The notes below the pieces were generated by a model. The model did no database searches. It saw only the letters and a list, made by a program, of their open reading frames with translations, and was not told where the DNA came from. A stretch of DNA of 64,000 nt. Source: Nonomuraea endophytica. Its GTDB lineage: Bacteria; Actinomycetota; Actinomycetes; Streptosporangiales; Streptosporangiaceae. Of the stretch, positions 14,376-21,826 are shown piece after piece. Location of the stretch: positions 98,097 to 162,096 of the forward strand of contig NZ_JACHIN010000015.1 of assembly GCF_014203235.1 (NCBI RefSeq). The letters run 5' to 3'. Position 1 is the first letter of the stretch; each line of letters opens with the position of its first letter. Position numbers and translations under genes: made by a program.

Positions 14376-15068
14376 GTGCGTCGCATACACCCGGACACCC
14401 ATGACAACCCCGACCTCGCCCAGGCCTATGCCTACCCCGAGGGCCGCCCGTGGCTGCGGGTCAACATGGTGGCCAGCGCCGACGGCGCCGCCTGGCTCAA
14501 GGGCCTGTCCGGGGGACTGTCGAGCAAGGGCGACCGGAGGTTGTTCGGGGTCCTGCGCGGCCTGGCCGACGTGATCCTGGCGGGCGCCGCGACCGTCCGC
14601 ACCGAGGGCTACGGCCCCGCCAAACGCCGACCGGGCAGGCAGGTCCCCCCGCCGATCGCCGTCATCACCCGCCGCCTCGACCTCGACCTGGGCAGCCCGC
14701 TGTTCACCGAGGCCGAGTCGCCCACGATCGTCATCACCTGCGAGGCGGCCCCGGCCGACCGGCGGGCCGCGGCGGGCAGGCAGGCCGAGGTGATTCTGGC
14801 GGGAGCCGATCGGGTCGAGATGCCGCTGGCCGTACAGGCGCTGCGTGAGCGTGGCCTTGACCGGATCCTGTGCGAGGGCGGGCCGCGGCTCAACGCGCAG
14901 CTCGCGGCGGCCGACCTGATCGACGAGCTGTGCCTGTCGGTGAGCCCGCTGCTGGTGGGCGGCACGGCGGCGCGCATACTCAACGGCGAGAGCGCGAACG
15001 TCGGCCTGACGCTGGCCCAGGTGCTCGAGGAAGACGGCGTGCTGTTCAACCGCTACGTGAGGGAGTGA
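14376..15068 (+). CDS. Pyrimidine reductase family protein (RibD C-terminal/DHFR-like fold)
   Basis: The 230-residue protein has the RibD_C dihydrofolate-reductase-like fold: PWLRVNMVASADGAAW at about 22-37, LRGLADVILAGAATVRTEGYGP in the NADPH-binding region, and ILCEGGPRLNAQLAAADLIDELCLSVSPLLVGG near the end. The family reduces ribosyl-pyrimidine intermediates of riboflavin synthesis with NADPH, but stand-alone actinobacterial members are not all proven riboflavin enzymes. GTG 14376 follows GGTAGAGG. The ligase gene starts 5 bp after its stop, so the two probably share a transcript. Confidence 0.85.
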   Translation: MRRIHPDTHDNPDLAQAYAYPEGRPWLRVNMVASADGAAWLKGLSGGLSSKGDRRLFGVLRGLADVILAGAATVRTEGYGPAKRRPGRQVPPPIAVITRRLDLDLGSPLFTEAESPTIVITCEAAPADRRAAAGRQAEVILAGADRVEMPLAVQALRERGLDRILCEGGPRLNAQLAAADLIDELCLSVSPLLVGGTAARILNGESANVGLTLAQVLEEDGVLFNRYVRE

Positions 15069-15073
15069 GCCCG

Positions 15074-16213
15074 ATGGAGGAGCCCACCGAGATCCAGCTC
15101 GACCTGCCGGTGCTGCCGCCGGTGCCGCCGATGCTGGCCAAGGCGGTCAAGGCGATGCCGAAGCAGGACGGCGGCCTTTTCTACGAGCCGAAGTGGGACG
15201 GCTTCCGCTGCATCATCTTCCGCGACGGCGACGAGGTGTTCCTGGGCAGCCGCAACGAGCGGCCGTTCACCCGATACTTTCCCGAGCTGGTCGAGGCGGT
15301 GAAGCGCGAGCTTCCCGACAAGTGTGTGGTCGACGGCGAGATCGTGCTGATCCATGACACGCATCTCAACTTCGAGCAGCTCCAGCAGCGCATCCATCCG
15401 GCGGCCTCGCGGGTGAAGATGTTGTCGGAGACGACTCCGGCGTCGTTCATCGCCTTCGATCTGCTGGCGCTGGGCGAGGAGTCGCTGATGGAGACGCCGT
15501 TCGCGGAGCGCCGCGCCCGCCTTGAGGGGATATTTCCTGAAACGGGGGAGGAAAAGGGCTCCATCCGCCTCACCCCCGTCACCAGGAACGACGAGCAGGC
15601 CGCCGAGTGGTTCGAGATGTTCGAGGGCGCCGGACTCGACGGCATCATCGTCAAACCCGGCGACCAGCCGTACATCCCCGACAAGCGCACCATGTTCAAG
15701 GTCAAGCACGAACGCACCGCCGACGTCGTCGTGGCCGGATACCGCGAGCACAAGACGGGCCCGATCGTCGGCTCGATCCTGCTCGGCCTCTACGGCCCCG
15801 ACGGCAAGCTGCACCACGTGGGCGTGGCGGCCTCCTTCCCGATGGCGCGCCGGGCGGAGCTGGTGGAGGAGCTCAAGCCGTACCTCGCCCAGCTCGGCGA
15901 GCACCCGTGGGGCGCGTGGGCCGACCAGGCGATCCTGCAGGCGCAGGAGGGCGGCCCGGCCGCGACGCCCGCGCGCGGCGGCCAGCGCATGCCCGGCGCG
16001 GTCTCGCGGTGGAACGCCAAGAAGGACCTGTCGTTCATCCCGCTGCGGCCGGATCTGGTGATGGAGGTGGCCTACGACGCGATGGAGGGCGACCGGTTCC
16101 GCCACACGGCTCAGTTCCGGCGCTGGCGACCCGATCGGACACCCGAATCCTGCAATTACGAGCAGCTTGAAAGGCCTGTTGCCTATAACCTCGACGACAT
16201 CCTTGCCCGCTGA
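15074..16213 (+). CDS. ligC: ATP-dependent DNA ligase (LigC-like)
   Basis: The 379-residue protein starts at ATG 15074, 5 bp after the reductase gene. EPKWDGFR (38-45) is the nucleotidyltransferase motif I, with Lys40 taking the AMP. Motifs VVDGEIVL (III), FDLLAL, LDGIIVKPGDQPY (IV) and FKVKH (V) follow, then an OB-fold domain to the end. The length fits the single-domain-pair LigC group, which acts in nick sealing and back-up end joining or excision repair. A LigD-type polymerase domain is encoded 10 kb away at 26461-27471. Confidence 0.9.
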   Translation: MEEPTEIQLDLPVLPPVPPMLAKAVKAMPKQDGGLFYEPKWDGFRCIIFRDGDEVFLGSRNERPFTRYFPELVEAVKRELPDKCVVDGEIVLIHDTHLNFEQLQQRIHPAASRVKMLSETTPASFIAFDLLALGEESLMETPFAERRARLEGIFPETGEEKGSIRLTPVTRNDEQAAEWFEMFEGAGLDGIIVKPGDQPYIPDKRTMFKVKHERTADVVVAGYREHKTGPIVGSILLGLYGPDGKLHHVGVAASFPMARRAELVEELKPYLAQLGEHPWGAWADQAILQAQEGGPAATPARGGQRMPGAVSRWNAKKDLSFIPLRPDLVMEVAYDAMEGDRFRHTAQFRRWRPDRTPESCNYEQLERPVAYNLDDILAR

Positions 16214-16239
16214 CCCCCAAAGCCGTTATATCTCGACAT

Positions 16240-16590
16240 ATGAGCACCGGCGATGACGTACGCGCGGCGGTCTCGGCCCGTCGCGACCTCGGCCCCGAGT
16301 ACGAGGACGCGGTGGTCGAGTCCTTCATCGACAAGATGAGCGCCGAGATCGACCGCAGGGTCGACGAGCGCGTGGCCAGGATGCCCAGCGCCAAGCAGGT
16401 GGCCCGCCAGAGCAGCGTGTCCGACGCCATGCGGCTGGCGCTGGCGATCGTCTCGCTGGTTCTGGGCACCGCCGCCACGATCGTCCTGCTGGCCCTGGAC
16501 TCCAGCACCAGCGGCCTGGTGCCGATCTGGGGCGGCCTCGCGCTGGTCAACTGGGCCTTCGCCCGGTCAAACCGCGACAACAAGAGCTGA
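16240..16590 (+). CDS. Small membrane protein
   Basis: The 116-residue protein has a charged N-terminal half (YEDAVVESFIDKMSAEIDRRVDERVAR, likely an amphipathic helix) and two membrane helices at about 67-87 and 92-108. TTATAT at 16226-16231 lies 9 nt before ATG 16240 and no Shine-Dalgarno is present, so a leaderless transcript is likely. Such proteins are common in actinomycetes; the function is unknown. Confidence 0.75.
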   Translation: MSTGDDVRAAVSARRDLGPEYEDAVVESFIDKMSAEIDRRVDERVARMPSAKQVARQSSVSDAMRLALAIVSLVLGTAATIVLLALDSSTSGLVPIWGGLALVNWAFARSNRDNKS

Positions 16591-16597
16591 CCGGGAC

Positions 16598-17314
16598 TCA
16601 CTCCAGCCAGACGAGCCCGGCGAACCGTCCGCCGACCTGCTCGCGGCGGTGAGAGTAGAGGTCGCCGGTCTCGATCGTGCAGCGCGCGTCGTGGCGCACC
16701 TCGCCCACGCCCGCCGCCAGCAGTTGCGCCTCGATGCCCGCGCGCAGGTCGAGCGCGGGTGTGCCCCAGGAGGTCGTGGAGTGGGTCTCGGGTACGCGGC
16801 CCGCCACCCGCGTGCGCAGGTCATCGGGCACCTCGTAGCAACGTCCGCACGCCCCCGGCCCGATCAGCGCCACCATCCGCTCGGCCAGCGCCCCCTTGCC
16901 GATCATGGCCCGCACCAGCGCGTCCGCGATCCCGGCCTCGGTGCCGGGCCGTCCGGAGTGGGCCGCGCCGACCATCCGCGCCACCGGATCGGCCACCAGC
17001 ACGGCCGGGCAGTCGGCCCCGAGCGCGGCCAGCGCCAGGCCGGGCTCGCTGGTGAACACGGCGTCCACCGGCGGCGCATCGTCCCCGAAGGGCTCGCTGA
17101 CGTGGACGACGTCGGCGCCGTGCACCTGCTTCATGAAGACGATCCCGCGCACGCCCAGCTCGGCCGCGACGGCCGCCCGGTTGGCCCGCACGGCCTCCGG
17201 GTCGTCGCCGACCAGCCCGCCGAGGTTGCAAGAGGTGTACGGCGGTGCGCTCACGCCGCCATGGCGGTCGGTGACGGCGGCACGGACGCCGGGAGCCAGC
17301 TGCATGGCGACCAT
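16598..17314 (-). CDS. pgeF: Peptidoglycan editing factor PgeF / laccase-domain family
   Basis: The protein (about 238 residues) has the family hallmarks: TDRHGGVSAPPYTSCNLGGLVGDDP, MKQVHGADVV, LAALGADCPAVLVADP, AAHSGRPGTEAGI and GPGACGRCYEV. The conserved Cys/His set (VHGADVV His, GADCPAV Cys, AAHSG His) forms the metal site. The family removes mis-incorporated amino acids (L-Ser for L-Ala) from peptidoglycan precursors in other bacteria. The start is ATG 17314 or 17305; an upstream TTG at 17338 would overlap the palindrome of the divergent gene. Confidence 0.88.
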   Translation of the reverse strand: MVAMQLAPGVRAAVTDRHGGVSAPPYTSCNLGGLVGDDPEAVRANRAAVAAELGVRGIVFMKQVHGADVVHVSEPFGDDAPPVDAVFTSEPGLALAALGADCPAVLVADPVARMVGAAHSGRPGTEAGIADALVRAMIGKGALAERMVALIGPGACGRCYEVPDDLRTRVAGRVPETHSTTSWGTPALDLRAGIEAQLLAAGVGEVRHDARCTIETGDLYSHRREQVGGRFAGLVWLE

Positions 17315-17333
17315 CCTATGGTCACTGATCCCA

Positions 17334-17351
17334 ACCAAGCATATGCTTGGT
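17334..17351. promoter_or_regulatory. 18-bp perfect palindrome upstream of the aldehyde dehydrogenase
   Basis: ACCAAGCATATGCTTGGT is perfectly symmetric and ends 3 bp before GTG 17355. Palindromes of this type are typical TetR-family operators. A leaderless or short-leader promoter would be fully covered by the repressor. The regulator is not next to it. Confidence 0.65.
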
Positions 17352-17354
17352 CCC

Positions 17355-18788
17355 GTGATTGACTACCGCAACCTCATTGGCGGAATGCTCGTCCCCGCGG
17401 CCGACGGCAGGACCCTCGACTCGGTCAATCCGGCCACCGGAGAGGTGTGGGCCCGCATCCCCGCCGGCGGGAAGGCCGACGCGGAAGCCGCCGTCGCCGC
17501 CGCCAGGAAGGCGCAGCCCAGATGGTCCGCCCTGCCCGCCCTGGGCCGCGCGCACTTCCTGCGGCAGGTGGCCGAGATCTTCATCCGGCACACCGAGGAA
17601 CTGGCCACGCTGGAGACCACCGACAACGGCCGCATCCTGCGCGACACCCTGAAGCGAGACCTGCCCGGCATGGCCTACCTGTGGCAGATCGCCGCCGGCC
17701 AGTGCCTGGACGCGGTCAAGGGCGACACGGTCATCCTCGGTCCCGACGCGCTGGGCATGACGCGGCGCGAGCCGTACGGCGTGGCGGTCTGCATCATCCC
17801 CTGGAACAGCCCGATCTCGACGTTCTCCGCCAAGGCCGCCTTCGCCCTCGCCGCCGGCAACACCGTGATCGTGAAACCGGCCGAGCAGGCCAGCGTCTCG
17901 GTGCTGCGGCTGGGCGAGCTGCTGGCCGAGGTCTTCCCGCCCGGCGTGCTCAACATCGTCAGCGGCATGGGCGAGGACGTCGGCGACGCGCTGGTCCGCC
18001 ACCCCGGCGTCAACAAGATCAGCCTCACCGGCTCTACCGAGACCGGCCTGGCGATCACCAGGGCGGCCGGGATCAAGCCGATGACGTTCGAGCTCGGCGG
18101 CAAGTCCCCGAACATCGTCTTCCCGGACGCCGACCTCGACAAGGCGGCCGAGGGCGTGACGGTCAACTCGATCTATACGGGCAACGCGGGACAGGTCTGC
18201 GTCGCCGGCTCGCGTATCCTCATCCACCGCTCGATCTGGGACGAGATGCTCGCCCGCATCACCGCGGCCGCCACGGGCATCATCCTCGGCGACCCGCTCG
18301 ACCTGGCCACCACGATGGGCCCGATCGTCTCAGCCGGCCAGTACGAGCGCGTGGCCTCCTACCTGGAGATCGCCGAGAAGGAGGGCGCCGGACTGGTCTT
18401 CGGCGGGCTGACCGGCGCCGACGTGGTCCCCGGGCTGCCCGGCGGCTACTGGGTCTCCCCCACGCTCTACACCGCGGGCGACAACGCGCTGCGCGTCTGC
18501 CAGGAGGAGATCTTCGGGCCGGTGGCGGTGGCCATGCCGTTCGACACCGACGACGAGGCCCTGGCCATCGCCAACGACTCCGCGTACGGCCTGGCCGCCG
18601 GCGTCTGGACCCGGGACCTGGCCCGCGCCCACCGGTTCGTCCGCGACCTGCAGAGCGGCACCGTCTGGGTGAACACCTTCCGCCAGATGCCGCCCGGCCT
18701 GCCGTTCGGCGGGGTGAAGGACTCGGGCTACGGCCACGACGCCGTCCTGGAGTACACCCGCGAGAAGGCGGCCATCATCCAGACCTAG
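17355..18788 (+). CDS. Aldehyde dehydrogenase (NAD(P)-dependent)
   Basis: The 477-residue protein has the full ALDH fold. Key elements are the IIPWNSPISTF nucleotide-binding segment, the VKPAEQASVSV Lys, FELGGKSPN with the general-base Glu, NAGQVCVAGSR with the catalytic Cys, and QEEIFGPV. It resembles betaine/phenylacetaldehyde-type or coniferyl-type dehydrogenases, but the substrate cannot be told from sequence. GTG 17355 is preferred; ATG 17343 is in frame but lies inside the 18-bp palindrome. It is probably controlled by a TetR-type repressor through that palindrome. Confidence 0.92.
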   Translation: MIDYRNLIGGMLVPAADGRTLDSVNPATGEVWARIPAGGKADAEAAVAAARKAQPRWSALPALGRAHFLRQVAEIFIRHTEELATLETTDNGRILRDTLKRDLPGMAYLWQIAAGQCLDAVKGDTVILGPDALGMTRREPYGVAVCIIPWNSPISTFSAKAAFALAAGNTVIVKPAEQASVSVLRLGELLAEVFPPGVLNIVSGMGEDVGDALVRHPGVNKISLTGSTETGLAITRAAGIKPMTFELGGKSPNIVFPDADLDKAAEGVTVNSIYTGNAGQVCVAGSRILIHRSIWDEMLARITAAATGIILGDPLDLATTMGPIVSAGQYERVASYLEIAEKEGAGLVFGGLTGADVVPGLPGGYWVSPTLYTAGDNALRVCQEEIFGPVAVAMPFDTDDEALAIANDSAYGLAAGVWTRDLARAHRFVRDLQSGTVWVNTFRQMPPGLPFGGVKDSGYGHDAVLEYTREKAAIIQT

Positions 18789-18854
18789 GAGTGACGCATT
18801 TCACTTCGGTCACACTACTTGACTCCAGGTCCAATAGTTCGCGAGGCTCGGCCC

Positions 18855-19328
18855 ATGGCATTAGCGCGACGACTCGCAGCCGCCGGAGCCCTGGTGGCGT
18901 TCGTGATCGGCGGGGTGAGCCTCGCCGCCGGCATCGGCACGGCCGCCGCTGAGACCGGTGCCGAAGCCGCCACCGTGGTCTCCACCTGCCTGCCGCTCCC
19001 GCTGATCCCCTGCGACGAGCCTTCCAGCGAGGGCGAGCCCGAGGACCCTTGGTCGTCGGCCCCGAACCCGATGGACAGCTGGTCGGAGAACCCGAAGCCG
19101 GAAGATCCCTGGACCGAGGGCCCGCCCCCGCGCGAGGAGGAGCCGAAGGACCCGTGGAAGCCCGTCGACGAGGACGAGCGCAGGGTCCCCGACGGCCACC
19201 CCGAGACGGGCGCCGGCGGGCTGGCGCGCGAGGGCGCCGTCTGGCCGTTCGCCGTCGGCGGAGCAGCCCTGCTCACCGGCGCGGGTCTCACCGGTTTCGC
19301 GGTACGGCGGCGCAAGGGCGGCGCGTAG
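18855..19328 (+). CDS. Secreted surface protein with a putative HPETG sorting signal
   Basis: The 157-residue protein has a signal peptide (residues 1-34, ending GTAAAE), a short Cys-containing segment and a Pro/acid-rich spacer with repeated D-P-W/D-S-W modules. The C-terminus is HPETGAGG, a hydrophobic helix and RRRKGGA. The last three parts form a cell-wall sorting signal in which His replaces Leu of LPxTG. The sortase gene starts at the very next base after its stop, so it is very likely the cognate substrate. The spacer looks built to cross the wall rather than to catalyse. Start ATG 18855 gives the best signal peptide. Confidence 0.75.
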   Translation: MALARRLAAAGALVAFVIGGVSLAAGIGTAAAETGAEAATVVSTCLPLPLIPCDEPSSEGEPEDPWSSAPNPMDSWSENPKPEDPWTEGPPPREEEPKDPWKPVDEDERRVPDGHPETGAGGLAREGAVWPFAVGGAALLTGAGLTGFAVRRRKGGA

Positions 19329-19988
19329 TTGGCCCAGAAGCTCATCCTGGCCGGGGCGGGCGCCGTCTCCCTGGCCGGGATCGCGCTGATCGCCCTGGGC
19401 CTGAACGGCCTGTTCACCCCGCCTCCGGCCCCGGCCGCCGCCACACCCGCCACGCCACGCGACATCAAGATCCCGAAGGGCGGCCGGATCGCCGCCCCGA
19501 TGGAGCCGGCCCGCCCCACCGCCGTCTACATCCCCGCCATCGGCGTCTCAGCCCCGCTGATGGAGCTGGGCCTGGACACCAAGGGCGCCATCGAGAACCC
19601 GCCGCTCAACCCCCCGAACCTGGCCGGCTGGTACCGCTACGGCCCGGTCCCCGGCCAGCGCGGCGCCGCCGTCATCACCGGCCACCTCGACACCAGGACG
19701 GGGCCGGCCGTGTTCGCGTACCTGCGCAACGTCAAGAAGGGCGACCAGGTGCAGGTGCTGCGCGCCGACCGGTCGGTGGCGGTGTTCCTGGTGGACAAGG
19801 TCGAGCACACCCCCAAGACCCGCTTCCCCACCCGCAAGGTGTACGGCAAGCTCGCCTACCCCGGCCTGCGCCTGGTCACCTGCGGCGGCGCCTTCGACGC
19901 CGGGGCGGGCAGCTACAAGGAGAACACGATCGTCTACGCCCACCTGGCCGCCCCGTACTACCCCCGGTCTAGCCGGCCGGAAGGGTGA
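19329..19988 (+). CDS. Class F sortase
   Basis: The 219-residue protein starts at TTG 19329, directly after the TAG of the preceding gene. It has an N-terminal membrane anchor (6-28), a proline-rich linker and a sortase domain: PTAVYIPAIGVSAPLMELGL, AAVITGHLDT (catalytic His), LVTCGGAFD (catalytic Cys), then YKENTIVYAHL. The arrangement matches actinobacterial class F sortases, which attach surface proteins to the wall. The conserved Arg is probably in the GSYKENTIV region or shortly before; I cannot place it surely. The gene overlaps the convergent lyase gene by 20 bp. Confidence 0.88.
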   Translation: MAQKLILAGAGAVSLAGIALIALGLNGLFTPPPAPAAATPATPRDIKIPKGGRIAAPMEPARPTAVYIPAIGVSAPLMELGLDTKGAIENPPLNPPNLAGWYRYGPVPGQRGAAVITGHLDTRTGPAVFAYLRNVKKGDQVQVLRADRSVAVFLVDKVEHTPKTRFPTRKVYGKLAYPGLRLVTCGGAFDAGAGSYKENTIVYAHLAAPYYPRSSRPEG

Positions 19989-21825
19989 GGGTCGGGCCCG
20001 GCGGCAGGGACAGGGCCAGCTCGCGGGTGGTGCCGTGGTGGTCGAGGGTGAGGTTGACCTGGCCGCCGGCGCCGAAGGGGCAGGCCGCGGACAGGGCGGA
20101 CGGGCCGCGTACCTGCACCAGGATCGGGCGGTCCGTGGTGATGGAGCCGCCGGGCAGCGCGAGGGTGCCGGGGCGGTGGAAGACGATCTGGGTGAGGTCG
20201 AGGGTGCTGTGCCGTACGGCCTGGATGTCGGGGGTGTTGGCGAGGACGGTCAGCGGGCGCGGGGCGGTCAGCGTGTCGGCGGGCGGGCCGGGCACGGCGA
20301 TGTAGGCGTAGGAGGCGTCCGAGGGGGCGCGGCCGTGGTCGAGCCAGATCTCCAGGACGTCCGCCGACAGCTCGCGCGCCGACTGCGAGCGGTTGACCGT
20401 TGCCCAGCTGCCGGAACGCGCGCCGGAGCGGACCGTCAGCGGGGCCGGGTGCGGGAAGAAGTAGGTGACGCCGTTGTGGTGGAGTGTGCCATCGGACAGG
20501 CGTACCTCGCCGGTCAGCGTGGTCTGGTCGATGGTCGTGTGCACGGGGACGTCCGGGTCGGCGCAGGTGATGCCGGCGCCGAGCGCCACGTACTCGTCCA
20601 GGAAGAAGAACCACGACTTGCGCGCCCGGACGCCGTCGCGGTCGAGGTGCATGGCGGCCATCGCGTAGGGGCCGTCGGTGAGGCCGCCGGCGAAGTCGGA
20701 GCCGCCGGTGTCCTGGCCGAAGTCGGCGGCGGGCAGCGGCCCGCCGCGGTAGGCGACGGTGGTGCCCGGCAGGTGACGCCAGTCCTGCACGGGCCAGAGC
20801 GCGTGGTATTCCTCGCCGGTGCGCCACAGGTGGGTCACGCCGTCGCACAGGTGCCGCCCGCTCAGGCCCTCGCCGTTGCCCGCCTCGGACAGCACCGTGC
20901 GGGTCGAGGACGTCTTGACCGCCGCCGACCAGCTCGGACGGTAAACGGCCAGGTAGTCGGAGCGCCAGAAGTAGCGGGCGCCGGTGCCGGGGCCCTGCCC
21001 GAAGTGGAGCAGTTCCTCCGCGCGGGGCCCGCCGCCCGCGGCCAGGGATCTGGCGGCCGTCTCCAGGGCGGGGCCGCGGGCGGCGTTGCCCTCGCGGGTG
21101 CTCTCCCTGCCCATGCAGGCGATGTCGTAGCGGCCGGCGTGGATCATCCAACGCTGGCCGTCGAGAAGGTAGGCGGCCAGGACGTCCATCGCCTCCTCCG
21201 GCGGCGCCATCGGGGTGCCGGCGGCCAGCGCGGCCAGGGCGGCCATGTCCACGGCGAAGCTGTGGCCGTAGCCGCCGGAGTAGAGCTGCGGGCCGTGCTG
21301 GTGGAAGCTGTGGTCGGGCTGGATGCCCTCGCCGTCGCCCGGGACCAGCAGCGTCGCGGCCTGGCGGAACGCCTCGGCGAGCCCCTCGTCGTCGCCGTCG
21401 AGCAGGCAGCGGCGGATGACGACCTCGGCCGCCCACAGCAGGTTCTGGCCGGTCATCCCGGCCACGGCGGCGCGCCCGAGTATCCGGGTGAGCCGCGGGT
21501 CGTGCGAGATCCCGAGCAGCAGCGCGGCGTCACCGAGGACGCGCGGGGCGCCGAGCTGGTCGTACCACCAGTTGGGGCAGCGCAGGTCCATCCGCAGCCA
21601 GGCGTCCAGGGCGCGCCCGGCCGCTTCGGGCTCGGCCGGGGCCAGCGCCCTGAGCCTGACCAGGTGCTCGAACGGTCCCCAGACGGTCACGTCCAGGTCG
21701 GCGTAGTCGATGTCGGCCCAGAGCCCGTCGGAGCCCGGCGCGGCGGGCGGCGGCCCGGCCTCGCGGCGCAGCGCGGCCAGCAGCCGCGCCCGGATCGTGT
21801 CGGCTGCCTCACTCACGACGATCAC
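19969..21825 (-). CDS. Polysaccharide lyase family 8 enzyme, no signal peptide
   Basis: The 618-residue protein has the PL8 alpha/alpha-toroid (about 1-330) followed by beta-sandwich domains. Motifs include CPNWWYDQLGAPR, the catalytic SFHQHGPQLYSGGYG (His and Tyr), and ARYFWRSDYLAVYRPSW. PL8 enzymes cleave hyaluronate, chondroitin or xanthan by beta-elimination and are usually secreted and over 700 residues. Here the N-terminus (MIVVSEAADTIRARLLAALRR) carries no signal peptide, pointing to an intracellular enzyme acting on imported oligosaccharides. GTG 21825 begins 1 bp after the stop of the upstream acyl-CoA dehydrogenase gene, so the two are coupled. Confidence 0.85.
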   Translation of the reverse strand: MIVVSEAADTIRARLLAALRREAGPPPAAPGSDGLWADIDYADLDVTVWGPFEHLVRLRALAPAEPEAAGRALDAWLRMDLRCPNWWYDQLGAPRVLGDAALLLGISHDPRLTRILGRAAVAGMTGQNLLWAAEVVIRRCLLDGDDEGLAEAFRQAATLLVPGDGEGIQPDHSFHQHGPQLYSGGYGHSFAVDMAALAALAAGTPMAPPEEAMDVLAAYLLDGQRWMIHAGRYDIACMGRESTREGNAARGPALETAARSLAAGGGPRAEELLHFGQGPGTGARYFWRSDYLAVYRPSWSAAVKTSSTRTVLSEAGNGEGLSGRHLCDGVTHLWRTGEEYHALWPVQDWRHLPGTTVAYRGGPLPAADFGQDTGGSDFAGGLTDGPYAMAAMHLDRDGVRARKSWFFFLDEYVALGAGITCADPDVPVHTTIDQTTLTGEVRLSDGTLHHNGVTYFFPHPAPLTVRSGARSGSWATVNRSQSARELSADVLEIWLDHGRAPSDASYAYIAVPGPPADTLTAPRPLTVLANTPDIQAVRHSTLDLTQIVFHRPGTLALPGGSITTDRPILVQVRGPSALSAACPFGAGGQVNLTLDHHGTTRELALSLPPGPTLTLPAG

Positions 21826-21826
21826 T

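Noticed and set aside
13808..14407. Long minus-strand frame in the C-rich gap
   Set aside because: Composition is Gly/Arg/Trp-dominated, there is no ribosome-binding site, and it mirrors low-complexity DNA.
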